10,213 nt of DNA, from positions 2,535 to 12,747 of the forward strand of contig JAFKFE010000261.1 in NCBI GenBank assembly GCA_017308345.1. The letters are read 5' to 3'. Source of the stretch: Alphaproteobacteria bacterium. Its GTDB lineage: Bacteria > Pseudomonadota > Alphaproteobacteria > Rhizobiales > Rhizobiaceae. Below, piece after piece: positions 6,482-10,213 of this stretch. A model generated the notes under the pieces. That model did no database searches, had not been told where the DNA came from, and saw nothing but the letters and a program-made list of their open reading frames with translations. The position numbers and the translations under genes are program-made. The first letter of the stretch is position 1. Every line of letters begins with the position of its first letter.

Positions 6482-9366
6482 CTAGAGTCGCCCGAGCGCC
6501 TTCAGCTCGTGCAGCACGGCCGCGTCGCGGGCCGAGACATCCGGGAATTCCGTATCCCGCCCGACATCGGCGGTGTAGCGCCAAGAGCGCGCGCATTTGA
6601 CCAGGCCACGATCCTCGGCTTTCTCCACCACCACCGCCACGCCCTTGACGTCGTCGAGCGTGAAGGCGCCTTCCGGCGCCTTGCCATGCTTGATGACAAG
6701 GTCGCTGGTGATCGCCATCTCGGCCATGTCGACATCGGCGATGGCTGCTTCCAGCGCCGCGTCGTCGAGCGTGACCATTGGCACGGCCTCGAGCGAGGAG
6801 CCGATCAGCTTCTCGGCGCGCGCAATCTCCAGCGCGCCGGTGATGACGCGGCGCACCTGCCTCGGTCGAGCCAGGCTTCCTCGGTGGTGAAGGGCAGCAT
6901 CGGCGCCAGCCATTTCACCAGGCATTCGAAGAGGTGGCGCACCACCTGCACGGCCGCGCGGCGGCGCAGGCTCGACGGCCCGTCGCAGTAAAGCGCGTCC
7001 TTGCGGATGTCGAAGTAGAAAGCAGACAGCTCCACCACCATGAAGTCGAGCAACGTGCGGGTGATGCGCTTGAATTCGAACGCGTCGTAGCCCTGCCGCA
7101 CCACTTCGTCCAACTCGGACAGCCGGTGCAGCATCAGCCGCTCCAGTTCCGGCATCGTCTCGACCGGCACGTCCTGGCCGTCGTCATGGGCGAGCGTGCC
7201 GAGCATCCAGCGGATGGTGTTCCTGAGCTTGCGGTAGGCGTCGATATTGGTCTGCAGCACGTTCTTGCCGAGCCGCTGGTCTTCCCAATAGTCGGTCGTC
7301 ACCACCCAGAGCCGCAGGATATCGGCGCCGGACTGCTTGATGACGTCCTGCGGCACAACCGTGTTGCCGAGCGACTTCGACATCTTGCGGCCTTCCTCGT
7401 CCATGGTGAAGCCATGGGTGATGACCGTGTCGTAAGGCGCCCTGCCCCTGGTGCCGCAGCTTTCGAGCAGCGAGGAGTGGAACCAGCCGCGATGCTGGTC
7501 CGAACCCTCGAGATAGACGTCGGCCGGCCATTTGAGGTCGGGCCGATCTTCCAGCGTGAAGGCATGCGTCGAGCCGGAGTCGAACCAGACATCCAGGATG
7601 TCCATCACCTGGTGCCATTTCGAGGCATCGTGGTTGCCGAGGAAACGTTCCTTGGCGCCTTCGGCGAACCAGGCGTCGGCGCCTTCCTTCTCGAAAGCAT
7701 CCATGATGCGCTGGTTGACGGCTTCGTCCTTCAGCACGTTGCCGTCCTCGTCGGCGAAGACTGCGATCGGCACGCCCCAGGCGCGCTGGCGCGACAGAAC
7801 CCAGTCGGGGCGCTCCTCGATCATGGCGCGGATGCGGTTCTGGCCGGCCGCCGGCACGAAACGCGTGTCGTCGATCGCCTTCAGCGCACGGCTGCGCAGC
7901 GTCGTGCCGTCGCCGAGGTCCTTGTCCATATAGACGAACCATTGCGGCGTGTTGCGGAAGATGATCGGCTTCTTCGAGCGCCAGGAATGCGGATAGCTGT
8001 GCTTCAGCCTGCCGCGCGCGAACAGCGCGTTGCGCTTGATGAGCTCGTCTATCACCGCCTGGTTGGCGTTGCCCTTCTTGCCGTTATCGTCGATGACGCG
8101 CGCGGCGCCTCCTTCGCGATCAGGACCGAAGCCCGGAGCGTCCCTGGTGAAGAAGCCGGCATCGTCGACCGTGAACGGGATCGTGGTATCGACGCCGCGC
8201 TCCCTGAGTTCGGCCGCCGCATCCATCCAGGCCTCGAAGTCCTCGCGGCCATGGCCAGGCGCGGTATGAACAAAACCGGTGCCGGCATCGTCGGTGACAT
8301 GCTCGCCGGCGACCATCGGCACAGGGAATTCGTAGCCGCCGCCGAGACCCTTGAAGGGATGCGAAAGCGTAAGGCTTCCAAGCTGTTGAGCCGGGACGCT
8401 ATGAAGTCGAGTCAAGGTGACCTTGGCCTTGGCGGCGCAGTCCTCGGCAAGCGCGTCGGCGAAGATCAGCTTCTCGCCGGGCTGCGGGCCGAAGGCGTTC
8501 TCGGCCGCCGTCACCTCATAGAGGCCATAGCCGATGCGCGGCGAATAGCTGACCGCACGGTTGCCGGGGATGGTCCAGGGCGTCGTCGTCCAGATGACGA
8601 CATGCGCCTCGACGAGATCGAGCGCGGCCCCGTCCAGCGCCGGCGCGGCGCCTGCGACCGGCTGGACCAGGCTCGCGACCGGGAACTTCACCCAGATCGT
8701 GTCGCTCTCATAGTCCTGATATTCGACCTCGGCCTCGGCGAGCGCGGTGCGCTCGACCACGCTCCACATCACCGGCTTCGAGCCGCGATAGAGTTGCCCC
8801 GACATCGCGAATTTCAACAGTTCGCCGGCGATGCGCGACTCGGCATGGTAGGCCATGGTCGTGTAGGGACTGTCGAAATCGCCGACGACGCCGAGGCGCT
8901 GGAACTCGCCACCCTGAACCTTGATCCAGTTGGCCGCGAAGTCGCGGCATTCCCTGCGGAACTCGTTGACCGGCACCTCGTCCTTGTTCTTGCCCTTGGC
9001 GCGATACTGCTCCTCGATCTTCCATTCGATCGGCAGGCCATGGCAGTCCCAGCCCGGCACGTAGTTGGCGTCGTAGCCGCGCATCTGGAAGGAGCGGTTG
9101 ATGACGTCCTTGAGGATCTTGTTCAGCGCGTGACCGATATGGATGTTGCCGTTGGCGTAAGGCGGACCGTCATGCAGCACGAATTTCTCGCGGCCGGCGG
9201 CCTCCTCGCGCAGCTTCCTGTAAAGGTCCATGTCCTGCCAGCGCTTGACCAGGCCGGGTTCCTTCTCGGGCAGGCCGGCGCGCATCGGGAAATCCGTCTG
9301 CGGCAAATAGAGCGTTTTGGAATAGTCGATCGTTTCAGCAGTGTCGGTCATTGGGGTATCGGTCAT
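6482..9366 (-). pseudogene. ileS: Isoleucyl-tRNA synthetase, interrupted by a frameshifting deletion
   Basis: IleS is a class I synthetase that charges tRNA-Ile in the cytoplasm and edits mischarged valine. From ATG 9366 the protein reads without a break for about 835 residues. HIGH is at residues 76-79 in [10 protein letters not shown], and the CP1 editing domain includes [15 protein letters not shown] and [21 protein letters not shown] is at 661-665, followed by the anticodon-binding helical domain. After [10 protein letters not shown] the frame shifts at about 6862/6863 and ends spuriously at 6805. The genuine C-terminus continues in another frame from [20 protein letters not shown] to the TAG at 6482. 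Family members have about 31 more residues here, so about 91-94 bases (1 mod 3) appear to be missing. Adding them back gives a normal length near 990. A neighbouring ATG at 9351 is an alternative start. An essential gene is unlikely to be broken, so an assembly or sequencing error is the leading explanation. Confidence 0.92.
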
Positions 9367-9673
9367 TGATCTGCCATCTGCGTTACCCGAAGGCATGAAA
9401 GCCCGGGCGTTGAGGTCTTAGCTGACGCATATCGCTTTCCCAAAACCGGAGCCCACTTTTGGGCGATATGCGTTGATTTTCTTGAAAAAGCGCGAGGGGC
9501 ACGCGCGAAAACTCCCGGCGGCTCCAGCGGCGCTCAGGCCGCCCGGAACACCGGGCCCGTAATTCGTATCGCGATCGCGAAAAGGCGCGAAAAGCTCGTC
9601 ATGGCGTGGCTTTTAGCGGATGGCGCGGCAGGAATAAAGCACGGATTTCGGGGGACGAAGCCGCCTTCGCGGC
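9367..9673. other. 307-base intergenic region between mipA-like gene and ileS
   Basis: I see no convincing gene. The region holds the palindromic repeat at 9425-9473; a perfect six-base stem GCCCGG/CCGGGC with loop AACA at 9541-9556; a perfect 12-base palindrome TCGCGATCGCGA at 9569-9580, followed by a GCGAAAAG direct repeat; and a five-base stem at 9660-9673 touching the stop codon of the MipA-like gene. The stems could help end transcription of the MipA-like gene. The ileS promoter should lie in the part nearest 9367-9480, but no good -35/-10 pair was found. Confidence 0.5.
9425..9473. repeat. Palindromic intergenic repeat, copy 2
   Basis: A 49-base inverted repeat, read on the minus strand, starts ACGCATATCGCCC, has the core AAAAGTGGGCTCCGGTTTT, and ends GCGATATGCGT. 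The core matches copy 1 (2271-2317) at 15 of 19 positions, in opposite orientation in the window. The outer arms differ in sequence from copy 1 but still pair with each other. It lies about 60-110 bases ahead of the ileS start. Confidence 0.7.
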
Positions 9674-10213
9674 CTACATCGTGAAATTGAAGCGGTATGT
9701 GGTCGACACACCGAAGGTCCACTGGTTGCGGTCGCCGCGTTCCTTGACCAGGCTGGAATCGGCAGCCGGCCCCATCAGGCGCGAATATTCGGTGAAGACG
9801 CTCGCGGTCATCGGCTCGGTCACCTTCCAGGTGATCGCGCCGCCGAGGCCCGCCGATTTCACACCGCCGCCCGGATGGTATTCGCTCAAGCCCGAGGTCG
9901 CCGCTTCCTTGGCGTTGACGCCGTAATAGGCGTCGAAATAGTCGGACGACGCGAAGGAGACGCGCGGGCCGCCGGAAATGCGGACCGTCGGCGTGACGTC
10001 GTAGAAGGCGTCCGCGGCGATATCCGCGACGAAACCATTATGGGACCGAATTCCGTGCCGCAGTTCCGCCCGCGCCCTCACCCAATCCAAGGGATAGAAT
10101 TCGAAGAAGCCGCCCACCTCGCCGCCGAAGCGCACCGGGTCGAGGCCCTTCAGTTCATCCTTGCTTTCGCGCGAGAATATGAACTTGCCGGTCAGACCGG
10201 CGCGAACGGAACC
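9674..10213 (-). CDS. MipA/OmpV-family outer-membrane protein, C-terminal part
   Basis: The last 179 codons are visible; the frame is open to the right edge (it begins GSVRAGLTGKFIFSRESKDE), so the N-terminus and signal peptide are outside. The sequence has the alternating pattern of an outer-membrane beta-barrel and motifs of the MipA/OmpV family: GGEVGGFFEFYPLDWVRARA, ELRHGI..HNGFVADIAADAF, then a long loop with DYFDAYYGV, then SEYHPGGGVKSAGLGG and TASVFTEYSRLMGPAADSSLV, and the end RNQWTFGVSTTYRFNF. MipA was described in E. coli as a scaffold linking MltA and PBP1B; OmpV-like proteins act as porins or adhesins in other bacteria. The role in this organism cannot be read from sequence. It is on the same strand as ileS but 307 bases away, so probably separately transcribed. 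The apparent GTG start at 10135 is an internal Val, not a start. Confidence 0.88.
   Translation of the reverse strand, partial: GSVRAGLTGKFIFSRESKDELKGLDPVRFGGEVGGFFEFYPLDWVRARAELRHGIRSHNGFVADIAADAFYDVTPTVRISGGPRVSFASSDYFDAYYGVNAKEAATSGLSEYHPGGGVKSAGLGGAITWKVTEPMTASVFTEYSRLMGPAADSSLVKERGDRNQWTFGVSTTYRFNFTM

Noticed and set aside
6934..9369. Plus-strand open frame of 811 codons opposite ileS
   Set aside because: It is a shadow of ileS, caused by codon bias that avoids stop codons on the opposite strand. It is rich in His, Arg, Asp and Val with no domain.
9534..9722. Minus-strand open frame of 62 codons overlapping the end of the MipA-like gene
   Set aside because: Its first half is out-of-frame MipA-like coding sequence, and the rest has no ribosome binding site or recognisable feature.
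1..10213. CRISPR array, tRNA or rRNA genes, transposase, integrase, toxin-antitoxin or defence genes
   Set aside because: I looked for regular short repeats, tRNA-like arms and diagnostic motifs on both strands and found none. The repeats present are palindromic intergenic elements and a coding repeat.

Overview
The window looks like chromosomal DNA of an alphaproteobacterium of the order Hyphomicrobiales, most like Mesorhizobium or a close relative. This rests on the recognisable proteins (tandem M16 peptidases, RsmD, an arginine/glycine-rich RluB-type pseudouridine synthase, TadA, IleS, a MipA/OmpV porin-like protein), the high G+C content, and short palindromic intergenic repeats of a kind common in that order. 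No search was run, so the genus is inferred from familiarity.

Layout from left to right. Bases 1 to about 499 do not belong with the rest. They hold the start of a proline-rich lipoprotein gene on the minus strand and its upstream region, in a style more like a planctomycete. At about base 499 this joins abruptly to the inside of an M16-family gene, cutting that gene off after about 106 codons. Next, all on the minus strand, come the intact catalytic M16 peptidase (821-2182), an intergenic stretch with two palindromic elements, rsmD (2388-2942) and the rluB-like gene (2923-4896), which overlaps rsmD by 20 bases. A short divergent region separates rluB from tadA on the plus strand (5077-5529). 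tadA converges on a small lipoprotein gene (5539-6213, minus). Upstream of that is ileS (6482-9366, minus), broken by a frameshifting deletion near 6862. After a 307-base gap with another palindromic repeat, the 3' part of a MipA/OmpV-family gene (9674-10213, minus) runs off the right edge.

The core is a translation neighbourhood: RsmD methylates 16S rRNA, the RluB-like enzyme modifies 23S rRNA, TadA makes inosine at the tRNA wobble position, and IleS charges tRNA-Ile. The flanks are envelope genes: periplasmic M16 peptidases, a lipoprotein and an outer-membrane barrel.

I see no new defence, mobile or biosynthetic system. The strongest anomalies are structural: the foreign segment joined at about base 499 and the deletion in the essential ileS gene. 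Together they suggest an assembly from metagenomic or low-coverage data, though a real rearrangement is not excluded. The other points of note are a 59-61-residue tandem repeat in the RluB-like protein and two related palindromic repeats whose arms differ while staying paired.
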